In this document: one piece after another, positions 31,443-41,015 of the stretch | Position numbering within the stretch: the stretch's first letter is position 1 | Layout of the letters: every line of letters starts with the position of its first letter | From: an uncultured Kiritimatiellota bacterium | GTDB taxonomy: Bacteria > Verrucomicrobiota > Kiritimatiellia > RFP12 > DVOR01 | Reading direction: 5' to 3' | NCBI GenBank assembly: GCA_944389545.1 | Contig: CALXMT010000009.1 | Coordinates: 1 to 64,000, forward strand | Length of the DNA: 64,000 nucleotides | The notes under the pieces: model-generated | Told to the model about the DNA's origin: nothing | The model's database searches: none | What the model saw: the letters and a program-made list of their open reading frames with translations, nothing else | Made by a program: the position numbers and the translations under genes

Positions 31443-32012
31443 TTAGAACAGCCAGCCTTCCTCCTTGGCGGTGGCGGGGGCAACGTTAACCATGTTCACG
31501 AACTTGTCGAGAATCACGACCTTGCCACCGGCATCGATGTAGTAAGGAACGGGCTTGATCGTCTCAACACCGGTCTGGGTGACGGGATAGCCCTCGACGG
31601 TGATGTCGTACTTGGCATAGACGATGTAGTCCTTAGCCTTGACGGTGTAACGAGAGGCGACAAGCGCATCACAGTTGTTGGCAACGCAGGCGTCATAGAC
31701 GGCGGCCTTGGCGCCCTTGGCCTTCGCGGAGGGGAGAATCTTCGCGAGGATGGAGTCACCGGCGAAGTCGGCGTAGTCGGCGGTGCCGGCGCCACCCCAC
31801 GTGAAGATGCCGAAGAGCGCGTGGATCTGAGCATTGCCGGTGACCGTCTTGGCGCTATCGACCTTGTAGGTGGGGCGATAGGCGTCAACGGGGCAGACGG
31901 TCTTGGGGTTGATGGTCAGACCACCGGCATCACTGGTGTTGATGGACTGGCAGCCGGTGAGCGCGACGACGGCGGTAACGGCAGCAACGGCGAGCGCGTT
32001 GAGTTTCTTCAT
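31443..32012 (-). CDS. Lipoprotein, possibly TRL-like
   Basis: 189 aa. Signal peptide with a lipobox ending VALTGC, lipidated Cys at residue 21. The central block (GDSILAKILPSAKAKGAKAAVYDACVANN then ALVASRYTVKAKDYIVYAKYDITVEG) resembles the TRL-like family of small secreted proteins, where 'GD.SI..A....GI..I' precedes a 'Y.V.V.G' end; the match is weak. A strong promoter and a structured ~100-nt leader precede it, and AAAGGAG lies ~11 bp before the ATG, so it is probably well expressed. Function unknown. Confidence 0.75.
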   Translation of the reverse strand: MKKLNALAVAAVTAVVALTGCQSINTSDAGGLTINPKTVCPVDAYRPTYKVDSAKTVTGNAQIHALFGIFTWGGAGTADYADFAGDSILAKILPSAKAKGAKAAVYDACVANNCDALVASRYTVKAKDYIVYAKYDITVEGYPVTQTGVETIKPVPYYIDAGGKVVILDKFVNMVNVAPATAKEEGWLF

Positions 32013-32116
32013 GGAGATTGACTCCTTTCACTAGACGGTTGGTTCCCCCCGGGTGGGAGCGGTGCCGAGTTCGTCACGGACGGGCCGCCGGGGGATAAAG
32101 AAATCCCCAACAGGAT
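32013..32116 (-). promoter_or_regulatory. Structured 5' leader of the lipoprotein mRNA
   Basis: From the predicted start site (~32116) to the ATG. Near its middle, TCCCCCGG (minus strand) can pair with CCGGGGGGA ~45 nt later, enclosing a GC-rich loop that ends ~25 nt before the ribosome site. This may be a stability or regulatory hairpin; I recognise no known riboswitch class. Confidence 0.35.
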
Positions 32117-32122
32117 GGTTAT

Positions 32123-32151
32123 ACTCTATCACGATAGGTGGGTATTGTCAA
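32123..32151 (-). promoter_or_regulatory. Predicted strong sigma-70-type promoter of the lipoprotein gene
   Basis: On the minus strand: TTGACA (perfect), 17-bp spacer, TAGAGT. Confidence 0.65.
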
Positions 32152-32329
32152 CACGCCTATCCTCTTGACTTCTCGTGTCAAGCGTGAAAGGATGTGGGGC
32201 AATGCCCCACACATCCAATCAGCCCATGCAGACGCAAAGCGCCAAACCTTCCACGGCTATCAGCAGGTGTCCGTCAGAGCGCCTACGTCTTTGCTGCCCC
32301 TTCTTTTCCCCGGACAGTATTGGCCCAAC

Positions 32330-33052
32330 CCAACACTGTCCGGGGAAAGTCCGCGCATCAATCTGTAGGGCGTCTGACTCCACCTTATATATAAGGCCAT
32401 CGTGAGACCGCTTCCCTACGGTCAATCATCCGATACAAACACCTACATTCAGTTGTCAAAGATCAGGCGTGGGAGCTTCATGACTGCACCACGCACCTTT
32501 GTCAAAAACCTGTCATCTGATTCTCTAAATCGATATTAATCACGCGCTCTATAGCAAGATACGCCATCCCCGAGACCTGTCATTGGATTCCAATCGCCAC
32601 ACCATAGGGAGCCGCAGATTTAGGCAGATTAAGGGCATGCTACCGCACGCAGGACAAGGGTCGGCTTCGCCGCCCCGGAGAACGGAGAACAAAGCGTGCA
32701 GGCCCGAAGGGAAAAACCTTCCACGGCCACGGAGAACAGAGAGCGCGCGGCAAGCGCGCGACGGGTGAGGCGCTGTGCGTGAGCGGCTTTAGCCGCAAAG
32801 CCAAGCCTCCAAGCTTCTAAACTTCCAAGCTTCCACAAAGGCGTATGCCGTCCTATCCGTCCTATAGGTCCCACCGCATCGCCTTCGGGCACTTTCCAAG
32901 AAACGCCAGAAGCGCAAGGGATGGGCACGGCAGAGAGGCCCGAAGGGCCGAACGGTGCGCGCCATTTTCTAATCAGCTAATCAGCTAATCAGCCGGGCGC
33001 TCCGATGGAGTGCCCGCGTCTTTGCGGTCTCCATTTTCCCGAACACAGTCGG
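32330..33052. mobile_element. Largest inverted-end-bracketed element, carrying the ncRNA-like copy B
   Basis: Left end CCAACACTGTCCGGGGAAA (32330-32348), right end ATTTTCCCGAACACAGTCGG (33033-33052). The left end lies head-to-head with an opposite copy, TTTTCCCCGGACAGTATTGG (32304-32323), forming a long interrupted palindrome. Inside are the 213-nt element copy B, the 'GAACGGAGAACAAAGCGTGC' module, 'AAGCCAAGCCTCCAAGCTTC' and the 'GCAAGGGATGGGCACGGCAG' module. No gene. 32152-32300 is further module sequence. Confidence 0.5.
32378..32590 (-). ncRNA. Duplicated ~213-nt structured element, copy B (candidate ncRNA)
   Basis: Reverse complement aligns with 17332-17545. Shared: two GACAGGT boxes, the AGGTGCGTGG / CCACGCCTGAT hairpin with a different loop, the boxA-like motif (complement of 32447-32466), TGTTTGTATCG, and a final AT hairpin whose paired bases differ from copy A but still pair (CCTTATATATAAGG). 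Compensating changes argue for selection on RNA structure, though only two copies can be compared here. Confidence 0.5.
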
Positions 33053-33085
33053 TAAAAATCTGGGCGATGGCGAAGGTTTGCTATA

Positions 33086-34633
33086 ATGGCAGGCATGGAG
33101 GCTACAAGCGATTTCAGTCGAGAGGTCTCGGTGATCCGGGAAATCAGTTCGGCGATTGTGCACGAACGCGACCCACAACGTCTATTGAGCACGGCGCTGG
33201 GGGTGCTGAACCGACGGATGGGGATGTTGCGGGGCACCATCACGTTGCTGCATGACGGTACCCTAACAATCGAGGCCTCGCAGGGGCTGGACGAACGGGC
33301 GCGCAGTCTGGGACGTTACCGACTGGGCGAGGGCATCACGGGTCGTGTGGCCGAGACCGGCAAGCCCGAAATCGTGGCAGACGTGAGCACAGACCCGCGT
33401 TTCCTAAACCGGACCGGCGCCCGCGCCGCAGGGGAGCGCGTGGCCTTCATCTGCGTGCCGGTCATCCTGCGGAACACCGTGATCGGCACGTTGAGCTTCG
33501 ACCGCCGCGTGGAGCCGGGGATGGACTTGGGGCGTGACGCCGCGCTCTTGGAAATCGTGGGCAACCTGACGGCGGGCGCGGTGGGCGTGCTATTGCAGAG
33601 CCAAGAGGAACGGCGGGCGTTGGAAGACGAGAACCGCCGTCTGCGCGACCTATCGGAAAATCCCGGCGAACTGGTGGGCAACTGTTCGGCGATGCGGCGA
33701 GTCTACGCCCAAATCCGTCAGGTGGCATCCTCCGATGCGACGGTCCTGCTCCGCGGGGCCACAGGGACCGGCAAGGAATTGGTGGCGCGGGCCATCGTAC
33801 GTCTCTCGGGGCGGGCGGGCAAACCCTTCGTGGCGCTGAACTGCGCGGCCCTGCCCGAGGCGCTGGTGGAGAGCGAACTCTTCGGCCACGAACGAGGCGC
33901 CTTCACCGGCGCGACAGAGCGCCGAATCGGGCGCGCGGAGGAGGCCGATGGCGGCACCCTTTTCTTGGACGAGGTGGGCGACCTGTCGCCGCAGACGCAG
34001 GTGAAACTGTTGCGCTTCCTGCAGGAGCGGACCTTCAGCCGCATCGGGAGCAACAAAGAGTTGCGGGCCGACGTGCGCTTCATCGCCGCGACGAGCCGCG
34101 ACCTGGAGGCCCTGATGCGCGAGGGACGCTTCCGCGAGGACCTCTACTATCGGCTGAACGTCTTCCCCATCGCGATACCCGACCTCGCGGCGCGGCGGAG
34201 CGACATCGTGTTGCTGGCGGAGCACTTCATGGCGAAATACGCGGTGAAGTACCGCAAGCAAATGACGCGTCTCTCCACCACCGCCATCAACATGCTCATG
34301 GCCTACCACTGGCCGGGCAACGTGCGCGAGTTGGAGAACTGCATCGAGCGCGCGGTCCTCACCTCCACCGACGGTGCCATCCACGGTTACAACCTGCCGG
34401 CCTCGCTCCAAACGGGCGAACGCGCCGGCAACGCCCTCCTGCCGGATGGCCATCCGCCGCTACACGTGATGGTCGCCAGTTACGCCCGCGAACTCATTGT
34501 CGATGCCCTCAAGCGCAACAACGGCAACCTCTCCGCCGCCGGCCGCGCACTCGGCGTCTCGCCGCGCATGATGAACTACAACATCAAGCGCTACGGCATC
34601 ACGCCGGAGTGGTACCGCCAAAACACGGATTAA
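33086..34633 (+). CDS. NifA-type sigma-54-dependent activator (GAF, AAA+, Fis HTH)
   Basis: 515 aa. GAF sensor domain (~20-175), short coiled linker (EERRALEDENRRLRDL), then the AAA+ domain with Walker A GATGTGKE (from ~224), the sigma-54 contact loop GAFTGA (271-276), Walker B GGTLFLDEVGDL, and arginine-finger region (FREDLYYRLNVFPI); a Fis-type HTH ends it (~478-505, NGNLSAAGRALGVSPRMMNYNIKR). It lacks a receiver domain, so it is NifA-like, not NtrC-like. Neighbouring gltDB and glnN have perfect sigma-54 promoters, so it is their likely activator. The ATG at 33086 has GAAGG 9 bp upstream; ATG 33095 is an alternative. A TATAAT overlaps 33082-33087. Confidence 0.94.
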   Translation: MAGMEATSDFSREVSVIREISSAIVHERDPQRLLSTALGVLNRRMGMLRGTITLLHDGTLTIEASQGLDERARSLGRYRLGEGITGRVAETGKPEIVADVSTDPRFLNRTGARAAGERVAFICVPVILRNTVIGTLSFDRRVEPGMDLGRDAALLEIVGNLTAGAVGVLLQSQEERRALEDENRRLRDLSENPGELVGNCSAMRRVYAQIRQVASSDATVLLRGATGTGKELVARAIVRLSGRAGKPFVALNCAALPEALVESELFGHERGAFTGATERRIGRAEEADGGTLFLDEVGDLSPQTQVKLLRFLQERTFSRIGSNKELRADVRFIAATSRDLEALMREGRFREDLYYRLNVFPIAIPDLAARRSDIVLLAEHFMAKYAVKYRKQMTRLSTTAINMLMAYHWPGNVRELENCIERAVLTSTDGAIHGYNLPASLQTGERAGNALLPDGHPPLHVMVASYARELIVDALKRNNGNLSAAGRALGVSPRMMNYNIKRYGITPEWYRQNTD

Positions 34634-34636
34634 CGG

Positions 34637-34889
34637 GCAATAGTGTCCGGAGAAATCGACAAACACCAGTTTCCCGCGAAAACGCCAGTGCGCGCGAAGC
34701 CAGATGGGCTAACGCCGGTCGCTTTGCGGGCTAAATACCCGCTGATCGCTCCCTCCCGCCCATCGTCTTCGCGCTTGAAGGAGAGAAGAGGGGTGTGGGG
34801 CGAAGCCCCTCCAAGAACGCCAATCAGCTAATCAGCCAATCAGCAGGCGCTCCGTCGGAGCGCCTACGTCTTTGCGGCCGACAGCATTG
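34637..34889. mobile_element. Inverted-end-bracketed element between the activator gene and gltD
   Basis: GCAATAGTGTCCGGAGAAA (34637-34655) faces GCGGCCGACAGCATTG (34874-34889). Interior: the 'CGCGAAGCCAGATGGGCTAA' module, 'CCCGCCCATCGTCTTCGCG' and tandem 'AATCAGCTAATCAGCCAATC'. The convergent genes' stops flank it within 3 bp on the left and 2 bp on the right. Confidence 0.5.
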
Positions 34890-34890
34890 A

Positions 34891-36255
34891 TTAACGGGCC
34901 GTCAGCCGAGCCAGGAGAGCATCCGCCGTGCGGCGGGCATCGGCCAAAGCGCGGACGACGAGCGAGGGCCCGGTGACGCAATCGCCGCACGCGACATGGG
35001 GCGACCCGGCCGTCTCGGCACGCAGATAGGGCCGTTCTTGGCGCGGAAGTGCGGCGAGCAAGCCCTCCGGCACGCCCGTGAACCCCATCGCCAGCAAGAC
35101 CAAATCGGCGGGGAGCGTACGCTTCGTGCCTTCAATGGGGTGTTGCGACAACGGCTTCCCGAAGGGCGAAAGCGACCACGCCACGTCGCGCACACGCACC
35201 CCTTCGATGTGCCCTACCCCCTCGAACGCGAGGGTCTCGACCGACCAGAGACGTTCGCCGCCCTCCTCATGCGAGGACGACGTGCGGAGTTTCCACGGCC
35301 AGCGCGGCCACGGCGTGGAGGGGGAACGCGTCTCGGGCGGACGCGGCAGGATCTCAATCTGGGTCACGGACGCGGCGCCTTGACGAATGGCCGTGCCGAC
35401 GCAGTCGCTGCCGGTGTCACCGCCGCCGATGACGATGACGCGCCGGCCCGCGGCGGAAATCGGCGCCTCGGGGAGCTCGCCGGAGAGGACGCGGTTCTGG
35501 CCCTTCAGGAAGTCAAGCGCGAAGACGATGCCCGCGAGGTCACGCCCCGGGACAGGAAGGTCACGCGGCACCCCCGCGCCGACGGCCCACAGCACGGCGT
35601 CATGCCGCTTGGCGAGCCATTCGGGGGCGATGTCACGCCCAATCTCCGCGTCACAGACAAAACAGATGCCCTCGAACTCCAGGAGTTCGATGCGGCGATC
35701 GATGAGCCGCTTGTCCAACTTAAAGTCGGGGATGCCGTAACGCAAGAGTCCGCCCGGTGCGTGGTCGCGTTCGTAGACGGTGACGTCGACGCCCGCACGG
35801 TTGAGCCGCTCGGCTGCGGCGAGGCCCGCCGGGCCGGACCCGACGACGGCGACGCGCAGGCCAAGCCTTCGCGCGGGCGGCTCAGGACGAACAAGTCCCG
35901 CAGCCCAGGCGGCGTCGCTGATATGGCGCTCCAACGCACGGATGTCGACGGGCGCGCCGCCGTCCATGCCGCGCGTGCAGGATCCCTCGCACAGGGCGGG
36001 GCAGACACGCGACGTGAACTCCGGGAAGGGGTCGGTCTGGGCGAGCAGGGCGTGGGCCAAGGCATCGTCCCCGGCGGCAACGGCGGCGTTGGTCTCGGGG
36101 ATGGGGTTGGCCAGCGGACACCCCAGCCCATGACAGAAGGGGAGTCCGCAGGACATGCAGGCTTGGGCACGCTCGCGGCAGGCGGACGCGGCGAGGGGAA
36201 CCTCCACCTCGTCCCAGTCTCGGCGGCGTTCTTCGATGGGGCGATACTCACTCAT
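34891..36255 (-). CDS. gltD: Glutamate synthase small subunit
   Basis: 454 aa. The N-terminal Fe-S region has CMSCGLPFCHGLGCPLANPIPE and CPALCEGSCTRG (4Fe-4S ligands). Then come the FAD site VVGSGPAGLAAAERLNRAG and NADPH site VIVIGGGDTGSDCVGTAIRQG. It feeds electrons from NADPH to GltB. The start is the ATG at 36255, which overlaps the end of gltB by 8 bp (ATGAGTGA), showing translational coupling. Last gene of the sigma-54-driven gltB-gltD unit. Confidence 0.96.
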   Translation of the reverse strand: MSEYRPIEERRRDWDEVEVPLAASACRERAQACMSCGLPFCHGLGCPLANPIPETNAAVAAGDDALAHALLAQTDPFPEFTSRVCPALCEGSCTRGMDGGAPVDIRALERHISDAAWAAGLVRPEPPARRLGLRVAVVGSGPAGLAAAERLNRAGVDVTVYERDHAPGGLLRYGIPDFKLDKRLIDRRIELLEFEGICFVCDAEIGRDIAPEWLAKRHDAVLWAVGAGVPRDLPVPGRDLAGIVFALDFLKGQNRVLSGELPEAPISAAGRRVIVIGGGDTGSDCVGTAIRQGAASVTQIEILPRPPETRSPSTPWPRWPWKLRTSSSHEEGGERLWSVETLAFEGVGHIEGVRVRDVAWSLSPFGKPLSQHPIEGTKRTLPADLVLLAMGFTGVPEGLLAALPRQERPYLRAETAGSPHVACGDCVTGPSLVVRALADARRTADALLARLTAR

Positions 36256-39200
36256 GGGCCTGGGCCTCCAAAACACGGCGATACTCAACAGGGAAGACAC
36301 GGACGAAACGCGGCAGCCAGTCCGGCAAATCGGCGAGGATACGCTTGGCCTTGGGACTGCCGGTGGCGGCGGCGTGCGCCTCGATGAGGGCGCGCAACTC
36401 GTCGGCGGCCTCGGTGCCGGGGTCGACACTCTCAAGGTCGACGTCGCCTAGGTTGCACCGCAGGTCGAGGTCTCCCGCCTCATCCAGCACGTAGGCCAGG
36501 CCGCCGGTCATGCCCGCGGCGAAGTTGTCGCCCGTGCGCCCCAGAACAAGGACGCGCCCGCCGGTCATGTATTCGCACCCATGGTCGCCCGTGCCTTCGC
36601 AGGTGAGGGTGGCGCCGGAGTTGCGGATGGCGAAGCGTTCGCCCACCTGGCCGCCGATGTGGATGCGGCCCGAGGTGGCGCCGTAACCGATGACGTTGCC
36701 GGCCGAGACGTTCTCCTCGGGGGCGAAGCCCGGAACCGCGGGCGGGCACACGGCGATAACGCCGCCGGAGAGGCCCTTGCCCACGTAGTCGTTGGCTACG
36801 CCTTCCAGCGTCAGCGTCACGCCGCGGGTGAGGAAAGCGCCCAGACTCTGTCCCGCCACGCCGCGCAACCGCACGCGGAAGGTCTCTTCGGGGAAGCCCG
36901 CGCCATCCGTGGCGGCGGCGATTTCGCCGGCCAATCCCGCACCGACGGAGCGGTCGGTGTTGCGCACGGGGAGCGTGGTCTCGCAGGGTGTCCCGGCGCG
37001 GACGGCCTCAAGTCCGCCGAGAGCGGGAATGAGCGACTCGCGGTCGAAGCAACCCGCGGGTTCCTTCTCGGGGAGCGGCTCCGCGGGGTCCGGGGCGATG
37101 CGGCGGAAGAGGGCCGAGAAGTCAAGCGTCGTGGCCTTGCCGACTGCGGCCTCAGGGTTCACGCACAGGAGGTCGGCGCGGCCGCACGCCTCGTCGAGCG
37201 AGCGGAGTCCGAGGGCGGCAAGTTCCTCGCGCACCTCGCGGGCGATGAAGGTCAGGAAGTTGATGATGTATTCCGGCTTGCCGGAGAAACACTTGCGGCG
37301 CTCGGGGTCCTGCGTGGCGACGCCGGCGGGACAGGTGTTGGCGTGGCACTGCCGCATCATGACGCACCCCAGACAGACCAGGATGGTGGTGGCGAAGCCG
37401 AATTCCTGCGCACCGAGCAAGGCGCCGATGACCACGTCGCGACCGGTCTTCAGCTGGCCGTCCACCTGCAGACGGACACGGCGGCGCAGACGGTTGAGCG
37501 TCAGGGTCTGGTGGGTTTCAGCCAAGCCCAGCTCCCACGGCAGACCGGCATGGTGGATGGAGGAGAGGGGCGAGGCCCCGGTGCCGCCGTCGTGTCCGGC
37601 CACGAGGATGACATCGGCCTGCGCCTTGGCGACGCCCGCCGCGACGGTGCCGATGCCGGCCTCGGAGACGAGCTTCACGGAGACGCGGGCACCGGGGTTC
37701 ACGGAACGAAGGTCGTGGATGAGTTGGGCGAAGTCCTCGATGGAGTAGATGTCGTGGTGCGGGGGCGGGGAGATAAGGGTGAGTCCCGGCAGGGCGTGAC
37801 GGATGCGCGCGACAAAGGCGTCCACCTTGTGTCCGGGGAGCTGTCCGCCCTCGCCGGGTTTCGCGCCCTGGGCGATCTTGATCTGGAGGTCGCGGGCGCT
37901 GCGCAGGTAGGCCGCGGTGACGCCGAAACGGCCCGAGGCGACCTGCTTGATGGCGCTGGCACGGTCGGTGCCAAAACGTTCCGCGTTTTCGCCGCCCTCG
38001 CCGGAGTTGCTCATCGCGCCGATGGCGTTCATGGCCCGAGCGATGGTCTCGTGCGCCTCGGGACTGAGGGAGCCCAGGCTCATGGCGCCGGAGACAAACC
38101 GTCGCAGAATGGAGGCCTCGCTCTCCACCTCTTCTAGAGGGATGGCTTGCGTGGGCTTGAAGGCGAAGAGCCCGCGCAGGGTGCACAGACGACGGGCCTG
38201 GTCGTCAATGGCCCGCGAGAAACGCTTGAACAGCTCATAATTCCCCTCACGGACGGCCTGGCGGAAGTCGGCCAACGCCTCAGGCGTCCACAAGTGACGT
38301 TCCCCGCCGACGCGGAAGACGTGTGCCCCACCGGGCGGCAACAGGGGCGAGGACACGGCGGCGGAGGCATTGCGACGGACGGCGTCCGCGGCGATTTCGT
38401 CCAACCCGATACCGCCCACGCGACTGACCGTCCCCGGGAGCCAACGCGACACCAGCGCCTCGCCCAGACCAACAGCCTCAAAGAGCTGGGCCGAGCGGTA
38501 AGAACGCAGCGTGGAGACGCCCATTTTGGAGAGAACCTTCAGGAGGCCTTTGTCGAGCGCCTGGATGAAGTTGCCCGTGGCGGTCACGGCGTCGGTACCG
38601 GTCTGTCCGCGGGCGGTGAGATCGGCCACCGTGGCCAAAGCCAACCACGGGTGCACGGCGGTGGCGCCGTAGCCCAACAGCAGCGCCACGTGCATCACCT
38701 CGCGCACCTCGCCGGACTGGACGATCAGCCCGGTCTCGGGGCGGACCCCGGCGGCGACCAGGGCGCGATTGACGGCGGCGACGGCCAGGAGCGAGGGGAT
38801 GGGCGCCTCATCCGCCGCAAGTCCGCGGTCGGAGAGGATGAGCAGACGGCGGCCCTCCCCCTTCGCCAAGGCGACGGCCTGTTCGGCCAGTCCCTCCAGT
38901 GCGGTCTCGAGCACGGCTCCGTTCCCATTCGCAGGGAAAGCCAAACGCAACGTGGCGGGGCGGAACTCCTCTGCGCCGACCCGGCCCAGACGTTCCACCT
39001 CGGCGTCGGTGAGGATGGGTCGGCGCATCTTGATGAGGCGTGCGTGGGCGGGGGTCTCTTCGAGGATGTTGGCGCGGTTGCCCACATAGGTCATCAGACT
39101 CATCACCGACCGCTCGCGGATGGGGTCGATGGGCGGGTTGGTCACCTGCGCGAAACGTTGCTTAAAGTAGTCAAAGAGCAGGCGGGGCCGGTCGGAGAGC

Positions 39201-40672
39201 ACGGCGAGGGCGGAGTCGTCGCCCATCGAGCCGACGGGTTCCTGTCCCTGTCGCGCCATCGGCAAGAGGATGGCGGAGACGTCCTCGCGGGAGTAACCAA
39301 AGCACTGTTGCAGGGCGGCGAGTCCGCCGGGCACGGGGTCGGGCGCGGTCTCGCGGAAGAGCCCGTCCACGACAATGCGGTTTTCCTTCACCCAGCGGCG
39401 ATAGGGGCGGCGACGAGCGACGTGGGCTTTGATCTCAGCGTCGCCCATCACGCGGTGCGCGGCGAGGTCGAGCCAAATCATCTCGCCGGGACGGAGGCGG
39501 CCGCGCCGCACAATGTCCTCCGGCGCCAGGTCGAGCACGCCGGCCTCGGAGGCCAACACGAAGGTGCCGTCCTTGCACAGGGCATAACGGGCGGGACGCA
39601 ACCCATTGCGGTCGAGCACGGCGCCGGCGCGCAGGCCATCGGAGAAGACGACGGCGGCGGGACCGTCCCACGGTTCCATGAGGGCCGATTCGTATTCCAA
39701 GAAACCGCGGACGTCGTTGCCCATGTAGTGCGTGGGACCCCAAGCCTGCGGCAAGAGCATCAGCATGGCGTGCGGCAGGTCGCGCCCCGCGCGGACGAGC
39801 AGTTCCAGCATGTTGTCCAGACAGGCGGAGTCCGACTGTCCGGGCGGGATAAGCGGCAGGACCTTGGCCAGGTTGTCGCCAAAGAGGGGGCTGGCGAGGC
39901 CGGGTTCACGGGCACGGAGCGCGGCAAGATTGCCCCGCAGGGTGTTGATCTCGCCGTTGTGGGCCAAGAGCCGGAAGGGCTGGGCGAGGTTCCACGTCGG
40001 GAAGGTGTTGGTGCTGTAACGTTGGTGCGCCACGGCCAGGGCGGAGGCGAAGTCGGGTGCGCGCAAGTCCTCGTAGAAGGCATCGAGCTGATGGGCCAAA
40101 AGCAGACCCTTGTAGACAATGCTGCGCGCGGAGAAGGAGCAGAGGTAAAGGCCCTCGCCCAACGCCTTTTCGACACGGCGGCGGACGATGAAGAGCCGAC
40201 GCTCCAGATCGTCCCCGCGACACTCCGCCGGCGGCGCAACGAAGAGTTGGCGGATGCGCGGGCGGCTCGCCTGGGCGGAGCGGCCAATGGCCTCGGGATG
40301 CACGGGCACCTCGCGCCAAGAGAGCGGCGTGAACCCCTCATCGCGGAGGATTGCCTCGAAGTCGGCCTCGCGTCCCTCACCGCCGAAGACCATCGCCACG
40401 GCATAGACCTCCGGGAGGTCCTTCACGCGGGCGCGGAAGAAGGCGTCCGGAAGCGCGAGGAGCAATCCCGCGCCGTCCCCTGTCTCGGGGTCCCACCCCG
40501 CCGCGCCGCGGTGGGCCAAGCGGCGGAGCACGGTCAATCCCTGCTCGACAATGCGGTGGCTGGGGCAGCCGTTGAGGTCGGCCACCAGCCCCACGCCGCA
40601 CGCGTCGTGCTCAAACTGCGGGTCATAAAGTCCCTGCCGTCCGGGCAGGCCTGCTTGATGTGTCTCGTCCAT
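36248..40672 (-). CDS. gltB: Glutamate synthase large subunit
   Basis: 1474 aa from the ATG at 40672. The N-terminal class II amidotransferase begins after a short propeptide, with nucleophile C25 in HDACGVGLVADLNG. Central and FMN-binding barrel domains follow (GGTGASPLSSIHHAGLPWELGL), then the 3Fe-4S cluster Cys motif (CVMMRQCHANTCPAG, ~1100-1117) and the C-terminal GXGXG beta-helix (VIGYGATSGRIHIGGQVG, GDHGCEYMTGG). It moves the glutamine amide to 2-oxoglutarate, giving two glutamates. AAAGGA precedes the ATG, and a perfect sigma-54 promoter lies 33-48 bp upstream. Divergent from glnN, which makes its substrate. Confidence 0.97.
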   Translation of the reverse strand: MDETHQAGLPGRQGLYDPQFEHDACGVGLVADLNGCPSHRIVEQGLTVLRRLAHRGAAGWDPETGDGAGLLLALPDAFFRARVKDLPEVYAVAMVFGGEGREADFEAILRDEGFTPLSWREVPVHPEAIGRSAQASRPRIRQLFVAPPAECRGDDLERRLFIVRRRVEKALGEGLYLCSFSARSIVYKGLLLAHQLDAFYEDLRAPDFASALAVAHQRYSTNTFPTWNLAQPFRLLAHNGEINTLRGNLAALRAREPGLASPLFGDNLAKVLPLIPPGQSDSACLDNMLELLVRAGRDLPHAMLMLLPQAWGPTHYMGNDVRGFLEYESALMEPWDGPAAVVFSDGLRAGAVLDRNGLRPARYALCKDGTFVLASEAGVLDLAPEDIVRRGRLRPGEMIWLDLAAHRVMGDAEIKAHVARRRPYRRWVKENRIVVDGLFRETAPDPVPGGLAALQQCFGYSREDVSAILLPMARQGQEPVGSMGDDSALAVLSDRPRLLFDYFKQRFAQVTNPPIDPIRERSVMSLMTYVGNRANILEETPAHARLIKMRRPILTDAEVERLGRVGAEEFRPATLRLAFPANGNGAVLETALEGLAEQAVALAKGEGRRLLILSDRGLAADEAPIPSLLAVAAVNRALVAAGVRPETGLIVQSGEVREVMHVALLLGYGATAVHPWLALATVADLTARGQTGTDAVTATGNFIQALDKGLLKVLSKMGVSTLRSYRSAQLFEAVGLGEALVSRWLPGTVSRVGGIGLDEIAADAVRRNASAAVSSPLLPPGGAHVFRVGGERHLWTPEALADFRQAVREGNYELFKRFSRAIDDQARRLCTLRGLFAFKPTQAIPLEEVESEASILRRFVSGAMSLGSLSPEAHETIARAMNAIGAMSNSGEGGENAERFGTDRASAIKQVASGRFGVTAAYLRSARDLQIKIAQGAKPGEGGQLPGHKVDAFVARIRHALPGLTLISPPPHHDIYSIEDFAQLIHDLRSVNPGARVSVKLVSEAGIGTVAAGVAKAQADVILVAGHDGGTGASPLSSIHHAGLPWELGLAETHQTLTLNRLRRRVRLQVDGQLKTGRDVVIGALLGAQEFGFATTILVCLGCVMMRQCHANTCPAGVATQDPERRKCFSGKPEYIINFLTFIAREVREELAALGLRSLDEACGRADLLCVNPEAAVGKATTLDFSALFRRIAPDPAEPLPEKEPAGCFDRESLIPALGGLEAVRAGTPCETTLPVRNTDRSVGAGLAGEIAAATDGAGFPEETFRVRLRGVAGQSLGAFLTRGVTLTLEGVANDYVGKGLSGGVIAVCPPAVPGFAPEENVSAGNVIGYGATSGRIHIGGQVGERFAIRNSGATLTCEGTGDHGCEYMTGGRVLVLGRTGDNFAAGMTGGLAYVLDEAGDLDLRCNLGDVDLESVDPGTEAADELRALIEAHAAATGSPKAKRILADLPDWLPRFVRVFPVEYRRVLEAQAHE

Positions 40673-40704
40673 GACGGTTCCTTTGTGTGGTCTCAGAAAA
40701 ACTT

Positions 40705-40720
40705 TGCAATCGCCGTGCCA
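40705..40720 (-). promoter_or_regulatory. Sigma-54 promoter of gltB
   Basis: Minus-strand TGGCACG-N4-TTGCA, a full match to the -24/-12 consensus with correct GG/GC spacing, 33 bp upstream of the gltB ATG. Confidence 0.9.
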
Positions 40721-40734
40721 ATGTGGCCGCCAAA

Positions 40735-41015
40735 GGGCGGCCACAAGAGAACAGAGAACAGAAAACAGAAAACAGAACGCCCGCAAGCGGGCGACGGGCG
40801 AATCTTCTGCCATCAAGTCAACCGCCTCGCTTTTACATTTCTGTACAACCAAGCCCGCCCTTTCCTCCCCTACTCCACCCAAATGCTTACGTTTGTAGGG
40901 AGATGATGGGGATGTTTACAGTTTCGTAAAGTGCTCTTTAATCTTTTACACTATTGTATAAAGCCTCTCGACAGGAACAATTCTGCCATTGAGGAAACAC
41001 AAGTCATTGACAGCG
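40735..41015. other. Central part of the gltB/glnN divergent region
   Basis: 40741-40800 is an 'AGAGAACAGAGAACAG' repeat module. 40830-40965 is AT-rich and unique, with several TTTACA/TGTA-type motifs: TTACATTTCTGTACAA (~40833), TTTACAGTTTCGTAAAG (40915-40931) and CTTTTACACTATTGTATAAAG (40943-40963), possible operators or a vegetative promoter. No gene; a 62-codon frame at 40931 is an artefact of the array. Confidence 0.4.

Noticed and set aside
33086-34633. The NifA-type protein as a nitrogen fixation regulator
   Set aside because: No nif genes are present; the neighbours are ammonium assimilation genes.
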